Below, in pieces: positions 8,360-16,040 of a stretch of 16,040 nt of DNA. Source of the stretch: Monoraphidium neglectum (Eukaryota > Chlorophyta > Chlorophyceae > Sphaeropleales > Selenastraceae). The DNA lies in the NCBI RefSeq assembly GCF_000611645.1, contig NW_014013084.1:8888-24927 (forward strand), in the 5' to 3' direction. Below the pieces are notes generated by a model that was given only the letters and a program-made list of their open reading frames with translations, had not been told where the DNA came from and ran no database searches. Every line of letters starts with the position of its first letter. The stretch's first letter is position 1. A program made the position numbers and the translations under genes.

Positions 8360-8818
8360 CTAGGGCATGTCCGGCAGGTAGCTGAGCACTGTGACGGTCC
8401 ACTCGCAGTGCAAGTGCAGGTGGGCGGTCTCATGGCTGCAGCTGCGGCGCCCACAGCCGCTCGCTTGGATTTCGGCTGAGTGTGAGAGGAGTGCCTCCGT
8501 TGCGCGCTGCATAGTGCAGCGCCTGCAGCTGTTGTCCGGCTCTGCTGCCAGGAGCGAGCTGAGGGTGGCGCAGCGTGCAGCCTGCTGCAACAGCTGTGCC
8601 TGCTGGCCCGACAGCTCCTCTTGGATGTGCGTTTCCATATTCGCTGCGAGAGATCGGTCATCAGACCGCGCACATTGCAATCTTGGCGCCAAATGTACAG
8701 CAGACACGACTGAGAGAGCGGCCTGGTCCAATAGTGGACAGAGGCAACATGCCCAAAACTAACGGGTTATTTTGCTGCGTACGGCTTGGCGTTTTGGTGG
8801 ACCTTACAGAAGGGACAG
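8360..8818 (-). pseudogene. Left duplicate: 5' end, 5' UTR and promoter of the ankyrin gene, truncated
   Basis: This aligns with about 10320-10735. From ATG 8638 a 92-codon frame runs to a stop at 8360. It begins METHIQEELSGQQAQLLQQA, against METQILETLLDRHAQLLQAA in the intact gene, and shares AAEPD(N/D)SCR. A deletion then removes the codons between that point and the first ankyrin repeat, and the frame shifts. The CGCTGCATAGTGCA block that encodes HYAAC in the intact gene is read as RCTMQR here. Only a weak ALLSHSAEIQA echo of one repeat follows; all other repeats are missing. The presumed 5' UTR (ACACGACTGAGAGAGC, CCTGGTCCAA) and promoter-side DNA (TTGGCGTTTT, 8790) are conserved, so transcription is possible. 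A functional ankyrin protein is not. Confidence 0.75.
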
Positions 8819-8825
8819 TATACAG

Positions 8826-8853
8826 TCCTACCTACATACGTATGTAGGTAGGA
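8826..8853. repeat. 28-bp perfect palindrome with no loop
   Basis: The arm TCCTACCTACATAC is followed directly by its exact reverse complement GTATGTAGGTAGGA. It lies between the promoter-side DNA of the left ankyrin duplicate and the downstream DNA of the right copy, that is, near the tandem-duplication junction. Confidence 0.95.
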
Positions 8854-8929
8854 GCTGGCTGTTCTTGGTAGGATATCAGCACAGTGCAGATCAATTCAGG
8901 GTTTGGGCCATCGGTGCTTGGCGATGCTG

Positions 8930-10735
8930 CCATTGGTCAATATACTAGGTGATGTATCTAAGCATGATTGTGTGCTGGGCTTGGCATTCAACGCAGCCGG
9001 TACGCGTTTGCCGCCTGACGCGCAGTGCCTTGCTGGTCGCTGCACCCAGACGGGGGCGCCACGTCTCGAGTGTCTCTGTATGTGACCGCTGATCATCACG
9101 GATATAACATCCGCGCTGCATGCAAGGCACAATATGGGTTGATATGGCGTGATCATGGCATGTAGACTGCGCACATCCGTTGATGGTTGCGCACAATGTC
9201 AGCTTGTGCACCCTCACGGGGAAACTTTACGAGACTGGTGGCGTTGACTGTTGGTGCCGTCCAAGGTGCGTGACAGGGGGCTACCGCACTTCATCAGCAC
9301 ACTGTGTTGTAACATGTAAGCCTCAAGATCCTGCAGCGCAACACACAGCACCTGCTCCGTCGGCCCTCACGACTTGCCCGGCCGCACGTCATCCCCGCGA
9401 TCAGCGCTGTCCGCCTCGCCGCCGTCTGCGCGCGCCCGTTGCAGCCGCCTCATCTCCGCAGCTGCGCCCACCACCAGGCTCTGCAGCCCGGCACTCATGG
9501 CGCCCAGCTCTCGCTCCCGCTCCTCGCTCTCTCGCAGCAGCTGCGCGAGCCCGCCAACAAGCGCTTCCCGCGGGCCGCCGCCCAGCGCAGCCCCAGCCCT
9601 TGCCAGCAGGATGGCGCAGCGCGGCGATGAGTTCCCGTATGCACGCATGAAGGTGGACCCGCCATCAGTGGCGACGGCGGCCTTAGCACCGTGTTGCAGT
9701 AGCAACTCTAGGATTGGGGACAGCGCGTCGTCTGTTTTGGGGGAAAATGCCAGGTAGTAGTGAGCGTGCCGGCCCCGCGCGTCTGTAGCGCCGGCATCTG
9801 CCCCGTGGCTGAGCAGCGCCGCGACAATCTTGCCCTCAGAACGCGACACCGCATAGTGCAGCGGCGGCAGGCTTGCCCTGCCGCCGTCGCTGTACTCAAG
9901 TGTCAAGGGTTCGTTGGGGGGTGCACCGTTCTCCAGCAGTGCTTGGACGTGTTCGTAGCGCTGAAAACGCATTGCAAGGAGAAGCGGCGTGCTGTTGTCG
10001 TTTGTCAAACCGCGCATGTTGGCTCCGCGCTCGACCAGGGCGCGGATTGCTCTCATGCGCCCTCCTACTTCGCCCCACGCTGCGTGATGTAAGGGGGTCC
10101 AGCCGTTCGAGTCCCGTGTTTCAATGTCTGCGCCCAAGTCCAGGAGCAGCAGCAGCGCCTCCAAGCTGCCGCCCCCAGCCGCCGCATGGATTGCACGGGT
10201 TCCCCAGTCATCTATGGGCGCGTCCAGCTTGGCGCCACGCGCCGCAAGGAGCCTCACCGCGGGCAGCTGTGCGCCCCATGCGGCCAAAGACAGCGGCGTG
10301 GCGCCGTCGTTGTCGTGCGCGTCGATATCTGCGCCATTGTCAAGTAGCGTCTGCGCGATAGCCAGGTGCCCGCTGCACGCTGCATAGTGCAACGCGTGCA
10401 TGCCGGAGCCAGCCTCGGCACAAGTGGCCAGCGCCGCCCTGCAGCTGTCATCGGGCTCTGCAGCGAAGATTGAGCTGACAGCGACGCTATCCCCAGAGCG
10501 TGCAGCCTGCAACAGCTGCGCGTGCCGGTCCAACAGCGTCTCTAAGATTTGCGTTTCCATATCCACGGGAAGAGGTCGGTCGTCAGACCGCAATGAATTA
10601 TGCGATCTTGGCGCCAAGTCCACAGCAGACACGACTGAGAGAGCAGCCTGGTCCAACAGATGAGAGACGTGCTATATCGATGATTCACGGCGTAATGCAT
10701 ACGCATTGGCGTTTCGCGCCTCGCACAAGAGAGGC
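8930..10735. repeat. Right unit of the tandem duplication (intact ankyrin unit)
   Basis: The unit holds the downstream flank (8930-9366), the intact ankyrin gene and its upstream flank (to about 10735). Its left end matches 5250-5862 and its right end matches about 8435-8818, both in direct orientation. This is how a tandem duplication with a damaged left copy would look. Confidence 0.7.
9367..10560 (-). CDS. Ankyrin-repeat protein, single exon, 397 residues
   Basis: The frame is uninterrupted from ATG 10560 to TGA 9367-9369. It stays open upstream to 10656 but has no earlier ATG, and the paralogous left copy also has an ATG at this point. Ankyrin repeats start at about residues 52, 85, 118, 153, 190, 231, 262 (degenerate) and 300. 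Hallmarks include ALHYAACSGHLAIAQTLLDN, GADID, GWTPLHHAA, TPLLLAM and LLSHGAD. Residues 329-376 are a charged, probably helical tail (REALVGGLAQLLRESEERER) and the last 20 are acidic and polar. No signal peptide, membrane segment, kinase or other catalytic domain is present, so a protein-protein scaffold role is the most one can infer. The lack of introns contrasts with its neighbours. A TTACA (minus-strand UGUAA) at 8804-8808 could end its transcript about 560 bases past the stop. Confidence 0.88.
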   Translation of the reverse strand: METQILETLLDRHAQLLQAARSGDSVAVSSIFAAEPDDSCRAALATCAEAGSGMHALHYAACSGHLAIAQTLLDNGADIDAHDNDGATPLSLAAWGAQLPAVRLLAARGAKLDAPIDDWGTRAIHAAAGGGSLEALLLLLDLGADIETRDSNGWTPLHHAAWGEVGGRMRAIRALVERGANMRGLTNDNSTPLLLAMRFQRYEHVQALLENGAPPNEPLTLEYSDGGRASLPPLHYAVSRSEGKIVAALLSHGADAGATDARGRHAHYYLAFSPKTDDALSPILELLLQHGAKAAVATDGGSTFMRAYGNSSPRCAILLARAGAALGGGPREALVGGLAQLLRESEERERELGAMSAGLQSLVVGAAAEMRRLQRARADGGEADSADRGDDVRPGKS

Positions 10736-11731
10736 AGCTCTGGCGGGTTCAGATCATGCCAGGCTGCCTGTGGCATAATTTTCAATTGATTTCATTTCCT
10801 CTATAGCGGCCGCCGTACCAAGTAAGGGTTGAACTGTTATATGTGATGGTGGTGGGAAATGCAGTCAATGTAGTTAATTAGTTGTGATTGCCGCCGCAGA
10901 CGTCATGAGGTGACAAGTAGTGCCCTGTGGCAGTGCATGCTGCGTCGCCGGTGAGGTGCTGCAGCACCGGTGTGCCGGTCAACTCTACCTCATGCAGCTC
11001 CTGGTTATGTTGTGCGTCACAGCAGCAGCTGATTCTACCAGCTGCGCCCCCTCACCACCTCAATGTGCCGTAGCATCTGCAGCAGCAGGGCCCCAAGCAC
11101 ACAGACACGGTCCTAGCCCTTGCATCGTTGATTAGTAGGACATCAGGACAAAACTGGTCCTTACCACATGCTTTACACGAAATAGGACCTTCTGAAGCCC
11201 GCACAGACACCAGAGCAGAGAAAAGGGCGAACGCCAGTCATGCAATTGGATAAAAGAAGGGTGGATGGAAAGAACGTCACCACTGGTCCTGGACCTTTCA
11301 AGTTAGCACACTGCTAGTGTCAGCTCCTCACAACACTGCAGAACAGTTGCAATTCGTCAAAAAGGGTGTCTCAGGTGATACCTGCAATAAGAAGCGCGAG
11401 CCTGAGCACAGCTGATGCATCTTATTTCAATTGGGTTCCATGCAACTGAGTGGGAGAGGGCTGCTGTCACGAACAGAGGCGCTCTCCAACAGTGGGCCGC
11501 AGCATGCCACACTGCAAAGTTTTTTTGTGTGCCGCGGCATGTTGAACGCAGAGTCACAGTCAAATAGCCTCACGAGAGGACAAGGACCTGCTGCCGTACA
11601 GCACAGCTATGCAGCCAAAAACCGCAGGTATGGTGGTCCAATGGCAAGCCAGGGGGCACCCACGCCTGTGGCGGCCCACCTGCAACCGGCAGCGCAGTGG
11701 CTGCAGGCGGGCCCCAGATTTGCTTCACGTG
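10561..11731. other. Intergenic: ankyrin promoter side and lipase 3' UTR, no gene seen
   Basis: 10561-10735 is conserved in the left duplicate (8639-8818) and should contain the ankyrin 5' UTR and promoter. 10760-11450 is lower in GC than the rest of the window and has only short open frames. A TTACA at 11173-11177 (UGUAA on the minus strand) could be the poly(A) signal of the lipase gene, leaving a 3' UTR of about 555 bases. Confidence 0.5.
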
Positions 11732-13571
11732 CTACCTGCCCTGACTCACAGTGAGAGCCGCCTTGGGCGGCGGCGCACGCAGCTGCCACGCCCGTCGGCC
11801 CTCATCCCGTCTCGCCCCTGCCTCCAGCTCAGTGACCGCCAGCCGGGGGGCAGCCGCCTGAGGCCCGCCCCCAAAGAACAACCTCAACACACCGCCGCCC
11901 CCAGTCCGCGCCGACAGCGCCGCCAGCGCCGCCTGCGGCCCGGCCTGCGGCCCGGCCTGCGGCCCGGCCTGCGGCCCCGCCTGCGGCCCCGCCTGCGCCC
12001 CGGCCTGCGGCCCCGCCTGCGGCCCTGCCTGCGGCCCCACCTGCTGCCCCGCCTGCGCCCCGGCCGCGCCGGCTGCCATCGTCGGCACCGCTTGCAACAC
12101 CTGCTGCTGTTGCTGCTGCACCGACGCCTGCTGCCGCGCCTGCTTTTTCAGCGCGGCCGCGGCAGCGATGCCGGTGGCGTCGAGCCATGCCGCTGTGTCG
12201 ATTTGTCCAAGCTTATGCAGCCACTCGCAGGTGGCTGGGTCGCACGGCATGAGGCCCAGCTGTGATTGAGGTTGGCAGGGGGACCATTGCGGGCCAGGGG
12301 CGGGGAAATTGTGCAGGAGATGGAGAGATGGTCGGCAGAGCACATACACACAGATTTAGGGCAAAGGCTGTAGCGCTCCGTGCAGCCGTGGGCCATGCAC
12401 GCCACACGACGGGCCACCATAGGAATTGTGCAGCTGGCCTGTCCGCCTTCCCTCTGTTGTTGTGCCAGGACAGCCTTTCGTGTCACGTTATACTGCTGCT
12501 CCCGCCCGCAAGGCTTCGCCCTTGCAAGTCATTGTGTTGAGAATCCCCCTCACCTCTGTCCACGCGCTTGCGTCCAAGAACTGCGTCGACACCGCGAGCC
12601 CCGGCGCGATGTCCACCCCCAAGTCGCGCAGCTGCTGCATCCGCGCCGCGGACGGCTTGGGCGCCGCGTCTGGCAGCGGCGGCTTGGCCACCGCCGCCGC
12701 CGCCGGGTTGCCGCCCCCGAGCGAGCGCGCGATCGCGGACAGCGTGTCGGGCAGCGTCGGCCGCGGCACATCCTGCGAGCGGCTCGCGACCCGCAGGCAG
12801 TACCCCGTCCCGGGCGGGCACGGCTGCTGCGCGCTTAGGCTTCCGTCTGCGGTCTCCCTGCCGCGCCACTCGGTGAACAGCGCCGCGCCGCTCCAGATCG
12901 GGATGTAGGCGGATGCCGCGAGCGTGGCAATCAGATCGCTCCGGTCCTTGAAGCCGTCGACGGCGCCCGCCATGACGCTCTTTGTGCGCCCGTTGTCGAG
13001 GACCGTGACGCCCGCAAAGATCTTGCCGCTGCAGCGCTTGGCGGCGTCGGGAGGCAGGGCGGCCTCCAGCAGCTGCCGGACTGTCTCGTCCATGCGCCCT
13101 GCGCAGCCCTCGCGGCGGCAGGCGCCCGTGAAGTCAGACACCTGTCACGTTTTGGCGTGGGGATTGTGCGGGGCGGCGTCAGCGGCTGCTGCCTGCCAGA
13201 GGTACTGTTCGCAAGGGTCTGGTATGAAGAATGGGGCAAAGGGGCTGGCCGACGACCACATTCAGCGCGCTGGCTAAACCTGTCAACGCCCTGGAAACCA
13301 ACAACCACAGGCTCGCGGTCCGTGCCAACCCAGCGGCCGCGCTGAAACGCGGCGCCACAGTCATTGGTCCCCCACAAGCCTCCCGCCAGGCCGTGCAGCG
13401 GCGCACCGTTTTGTGCAGGAAGGCCTCGTCCATGCCGCTGCACATCGCGCCGGCCGTGATGGCGCCGCTGGAGATGCCCGCGACGCGCGTGTTTTCGTCC
13501 ACCACCCCCAGCTGCTGCAGGACTTTGAGGACGCCGCTGAGAGGGTGGGGGCCGACAGGGTGGGAGGACAT
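11732..13571 (-). CDS. Patatin-like phospholipase (PNPLA) with GPQA-repeat tail, 3 exons
   Basis: Exons are 13571-13407, 13141-12554 and 12259-11732 (TAG). All are phase 0: AAAACG|GTGCGC, GTGACAG|GTG, GACAGAG|GTGAGG and ATCACAG|CTG. They give 426 residues. Patatins are acyl hydrolases acting on membrane or storage lipids through a Ser-Asp dyad. The nucleophile motif is GISSG (residues 32-36, Ser34) after GVLKVLQQLGVV. The general-base motif is ADG (Asp154). Between them lie ALPPDAAKRCSGKIFAGVTV and KDRSDLIATLAASAYIPIWSG, which are typical of algal and plant family members. Exon 3 starts LGLMPCDPATCEWLHKLGQIDTAAW in the usual C-terminal pattern and continues into Ala/Gln-rich low complexity. 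The Gly-rich oxyanion loop normally found before GVLKVL is missing if ATG 13571 is the start. A pyrimidine-rich CCCTCTCAG just before GVLK (13537-13539) suggests an unseen upstream exon instead. A strong GTGAGT near 11749 could extend the 3' end. Confidence 0.8.
11930..12061 (-). repeat. 12-bp tandem repeat encoding (Gly-Pro-Gln-Ala)n
   Basis: There are about eleven units of GGCCTGCGGCCC type (plus strand), read on the minus strand as GPQA with GAQA and GQQV variants. It lies in the last exon of the patatin-like gene. The unit number is likely to vary by slippage without breaking the frame. Confidence 0.9.
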
Positions 13572-13987
13572 GTGCGGGGTCGGGGCCCTGGGGAAGCGAC
13601 ATCTCGCATCTGATGTATAAAACTTGATGGCCGGATGCGCCTGCCCTGACGTGGCTGAGGCACGTGCTCATCCGTGCACTTGAACGGGCGCGGGGCAGGC
13701 AGCAGCCGCCGCAGAGACTGCCTGTTGATGCTGCTGAGGCGGTGAGCTTCGCAGCCCAGCATAGTCCCAACCGCTCAAACCGGCAGCCACGTCATCATCC
13801 AGCCAGATGCGAGGATGCTTCCCACAGATTTCATGCATGCTCACATGTAGTACCAAATCAAGAAGCCTGCTCAAGGGCGGGGGAGGGGGGTGTTGTGCGG
13901 CGGGGTGTGCACAGCCATCAGCTGGAGAGCGCTTGGGCCATTGTGGCTTGACTCGGCGAGCCATGCGCCCGCCTTCTCCGGCCAGGA
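13572..13987. other. Spacer between the lipase and the small membrane-protein gene
   Basis: This should contain the lipase promoter, or a missing first exon with the glycine-rich loop, which I searched for on the minus strand and did not find in a compatible phase. It also holds the 3' UTR of the small gene. No other feature was seen apart from a plus-strand TATAAAA at 13616. Confidence 0.4.
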
Positions 13988-14592
13988 TCAAACCAGATAT
14001 TTGAACAGCGGCCAATTTGCTGACAGCTCGAGTCGCTTCATCCGCGTCACCAGCTGCACCACCGCTCGATGCCCAAATAGCAGAAACGCAGCACCGAGCG
14101 CACCTGCGCCGCCAAAGGACAGCCCAAGTGTTCCGTTCTCGAAGGCCTAGGCATATCAAAGGCAGATATTTAACAGTAATTCACCTCTCCAGGGCCGCAA
14201 GCTGCACGGCGTGTGCAGCACACTGCGCCACACTCGGCCAACACCCGCACACACACCGCACCTGCAGTGCCGTGACATTGCTCGTGGGAGCGAGCTGCAG
14301 GACCATGTTGCGGTGTATCTGAAGATCCTTATTACTTTATGTATCACGCTATTGGTCGCACGCTGTCCTCCAGCAGCGCGCCGCTGAGCCTGCGCGTACA
14401 AAAATGCCCACCCCACGCCTGGTAGTCGTGGGGTCTACCTGCGCCGCAGAAGCGATAAATTCTCTAGTATACAAGACAAAAGGCTGTAACGCACCACCAG
14501 GTGAGGCCGCGTGGACCAGATGGGCACGGAGTGTCACAGCGCGCGAAGAAAACTGACGGGCACTCGGCGGCTACGTCGACCAATTCTGCCAT
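13988..14592 (-). CDS. Small single-pass membrane protein, about 92 residues, 4 short exons
   Basis: Three exons fit together cleanly on the minus strand, all phase 0. They are 14483-14439 (PFVLYTREFIASAAQ; GTTACAG acceptor, CAG|GTAGAC donor), 14318-14262 (IHRNMVLQLAPTSNVTALQ; CTTCAG acceptor, CAG|GTGCGG donor) and 14146-13988 (52 residues plus TGA; TGCCTAG acceptor). The last exon holds one hydrophobic span, LGLSFGGAGALGAAFLLFG, then a basic stretch (HRAVVQLVTRMKRLE) ending in WPLFKYLV. A first exon ATG GCA GAA TTG GTC GAC|GTAGCC (14592-14575) is phase-compatible and has a good start context (CACATGG), but other donors are possible. I do not recognise the family. The Gly/Ala-rich span and basic flank fit a small organelle or ER membrane subunit. 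Support is internal only: intact frame, matched phases and clean splice signals in every intron. Confidence 0.5.
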
Positions 14593-15072
14593 GTGCCATG
14601 AGACACTGAACACGACAGTCGAGTAAACTGTCAGAAAAATACTTTGGTTATGGGACAACAACAGGGGTCACTTCCCCGCCGTCACCTTTGCTGCAAGTGT
14701 CACGTTTGGCAAGATTCTGGCGCACGGCATGCTCTGACACATGTCGATCGGGTCTGCAACAACATCACATCTGCATGCAGGGCATCACACAATGATAGAT
14801 ATGCAGCTGTTTTGCATCTGCCCAGGGTCCTGGTGCTGCTGCCACTGCATCCGTGCTGTACGCCCAGGACATACAGCCGCACTCGCCAGCCGCCCAAGCC
14901 GGGCCAAGGAAGGTGGTTGCGCACCAGGCGTCCAGTCGGAAGTCCGGCCCCGGCGCCTGTTATGCAGGACAGCACCACTGTTACAAAGTGGGGCGAGCCG
15001 GAGTACAGGGGCTTGGACGCGCAGACACACACGACTGCAGCTGCAGCAGGCCCTGCCTGTCTGTGCCGCTGC
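14593..15072. other. 3' region of the poly-serine gene and promoter side of the small gene
   Basis: This lies between the small membrane-protein gene and the stop of the poly-serine gene, both on the minus strand. It contains the UGUAA signal at 14991-14995. No further gene was recognised. Confidence 0.5.
14991..14995 (-). terminator. UGUAA polyadenylation signal of the poly-serine gene
   Basis: TTACA on the plus strand reads TGTAA on the minus strand, 78 bases after the TGA at 15073-15075. The motif and distance fit the chlorophyte poly(A) signal and support the assigned strand of this gene. Confidence 0.55.
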
Positions 15073-15140
15073 TCACATGCCTGCGCTGCGCACTCTGCGG
15101 CTCCCATTCTTGTCGTTGCTGCTGCTGCTTCTGCTGCTTT

Positions 15141-15183
<43 letters not shown>

Positions 15184-16020
15184 TTTTCGCCTGCTGGTGC
15201 TGCTGCTGCTGCTGTCCTTGCCCCTGCTGCTGTCCCTGCTCCTGCTACTGCTGCTGCTGCTGCTCCTGCTGCTGCTGCTGCTGCTGCCCTTGCTCCTGCT
15301 GCTGCTACTGCTGCTTTTGCTGCTGCCGCCTCTGCTGCTGGTTTTGGTGCTGCTGGCTGACAACCAGTCGATGCTGCTTGTAGGGGTGGCAAGCACCGCT
15401 CCGGCACTCAAGCCCGCCAGGTTGCTGCTGCCGCTGGCGCCGCCGCCGTCATTGCTGCTGCTGCTCGCCGCATCAGCCACATCGGGGGCGCTGCGTGTTG
15501 GCGTACTGGCACTTGCCAGGTCAAAACTGCCGGTGCCGCTTTCCTCGATGTCACCACTTAAGCTGTCAACGCCGTCCCCGCCCCCGCCCCCGCCGCCGCC
15601 GCCTGCTGCTTCGCCGCCGCCCTCGGCCGCCGCCGCCGCGGCCCGCCGCACGTCCGCCAGCGCGACGCGCCCCATCGCCTCCCGCCACAGCTCCGGCGCG
15701 TCCGGCGACACCAGCTGCGCCAGCCGCGCGGCCTCCCACTCCGCGTACATCGCCCCGAACCGCTCCTCCCACAGCGCCTTGGGCATCCGCATCGCGGTCG
15801 TCACTGACACGTCCCCGTCGTGCCCAGTGGTGAGCAAAAACTCCATGCGCAGCAGCAGCCGGCGGCCGCTGGTGTGCATGCGCAGCATGGCCGACTGCAC
15901 AGGGTTCTTGTGGGGCGGGGTGGCGGCGGCCCACGCCGGCGACTGCGCGCGCAGCTGGCGCACGAGGCGCACGCGCGCAACGAGCGTCTCGCTGCGGATC
16001 ACCATCGCCATGGGGTAGGC
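15073..16020 (-). CDS. Unknown protein with poly-serine C-terminus, probably 5'-partial
   Basis: The frame is open from the right edge to TGA 15073-15075. The first ATG in the window is at 16011 (312 residues). The frame continues upstream to a CCCCGCCAG acceptor-like site ending at 16021, so this is probably an internal or last exon of a longer gene. Residues 1-125 look like a folded domain (SGRRLLLRMEFLLTTGHDGD, MRMPKALWEERFGAMYAEWE, SPDAPELWREAMGRVALADV). I do not recognise it. Then come Ala and Gly runs (124-147), an acidic/Ser/Thr region with DGVDSLSGDIEESGTGSFDL, and from about residue 218 a Ser-rich tail with scattered Arg/Lys (SSRSKGSSSSSSRSS) made by a CAG-type repeat read as AGC. 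Choosing this frame over the Gln or Ala frames rests on continuity with the non-repetitive part. Ser/Arg tails occur in RNA-binding or phospho-regulated proteins, but that is only an analogy. Confidence 0.65.
15116..15357. repeat. CTG/CAG trinucleotide repeat tract, about 240 bp
   Basis: The plus strand is an interrupted (CTG)n run with CTT, CTC, CTA and CCT variants; the minus strand is (CAG)n. All six frames are open over much of it, giving Leu, Cys, Ala, Ser or Gln runs. Only the minus-strand Ser frame joins non-repetitive coding sequence. Confidence 0.95.
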
Positions 16021-16040
16021 CTGGCGGGGCGGGGTGGGGC

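Noticed and set aside
10561..10656. N-terminal extension of the ankyrin protein
   Set aside because: The frame is open but starts with TTG, with no ATG. The paralogous left copy also supports starting at METQ/METH, and the extension corresponds to a conserved 5' UTR.
13616..13622. Plus-strand TATAAAA as a promoter
   Set aside because: No plus-strand gene follows. On the minus strand it reads TTTTATA, the wrong orientation for a standard box upstream of the lipase.
13988..14146. The LSFGGAGALGAAF exon as the missing glycine-rich exon of the patatin gene
   Set aside because: Its possible donors are all phase 0 and the patatin exon at 13536 needs phase 2. The frame also runs to its own stop, and the exons upstream of it form a consistent separate gene.
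14741..16018. Long plus-strand frame with poly-Leu across the CTG repeat (about 425 codons)
   Set aside because: It is open because the repeat has no stops in any frame. The minus-strand frame joins protein-like sequence and has a UGUAA signal 78 bases after its stop.

Overview
The window looks like nuclear DNA of a green alga (Chlorophyta). It is GC-rich. Its genes are split by short GT-AG introns (about 90-380 bp) with donors of the GTGCG/GTGAG/GTAGA type. Proteins carry long Ala, Gly, Ser, Glu and Gln low-complexity tracts, and one gene has a chlorophyte-style UGUAA polyadenylation signal shortly after its stop. The best recognised protein, a Qa-SNARE, is of the plant/algal SYP2 (PEP12) type. 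No bacterial operon, rRNA, tRNA or CRISPR array was seen. All exon structures were read by eye and have no transcript support.

Layout. (1) 1-2249, plus strand: the 3' part of an acidic, probably nuclear protein in three exons. (2) 2250-3644: a convergent intergenic region. (3) 3645-5164, minus: a six-exon vacuolar/prevacuolar syntaxin. (4) About 5250-10735: a diverged tandem duplication built around an ankyrin-repeat gene. The right copy is intact (9367-10560, minus). The left copy survives only as its 3' end (about 5250-5860) and its 5' end (about 8360-8818). Between these ends lies about 2.5 kb holding a separate two-exon gene for a membrane-anchored coiled-coil protein (6540-7230, minus). 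(5) 10561-11731: no gene seen. (6) 11732-13571, minus: a three-exon patatin-like lipase with a Gly-Pro-Gln-Ala repeat tail. (7) 13988-14592, minus: a small multi-exon membrane-protein gene whose exons are too short to stand out as ORFs. (8) 15073-16020, minus: a protein ending in a poly-serine tract encoded by a roughly 240-bp CAG/CTG repeat, probably continuing off the right edge.

The genes do not form an obvious pathway. They look like a normal stretch of algal chromosome with one decaying tandem duplication. I see no convincing new defence or mobile system. The most original items are the broken ankyrin duplication with an 11-bp direct repeat at its break edges, the coiled-coil gene made of mixed 11- and 7-residue repeats, the hidden small membrane-protein gene, and two long perfect palindromes.
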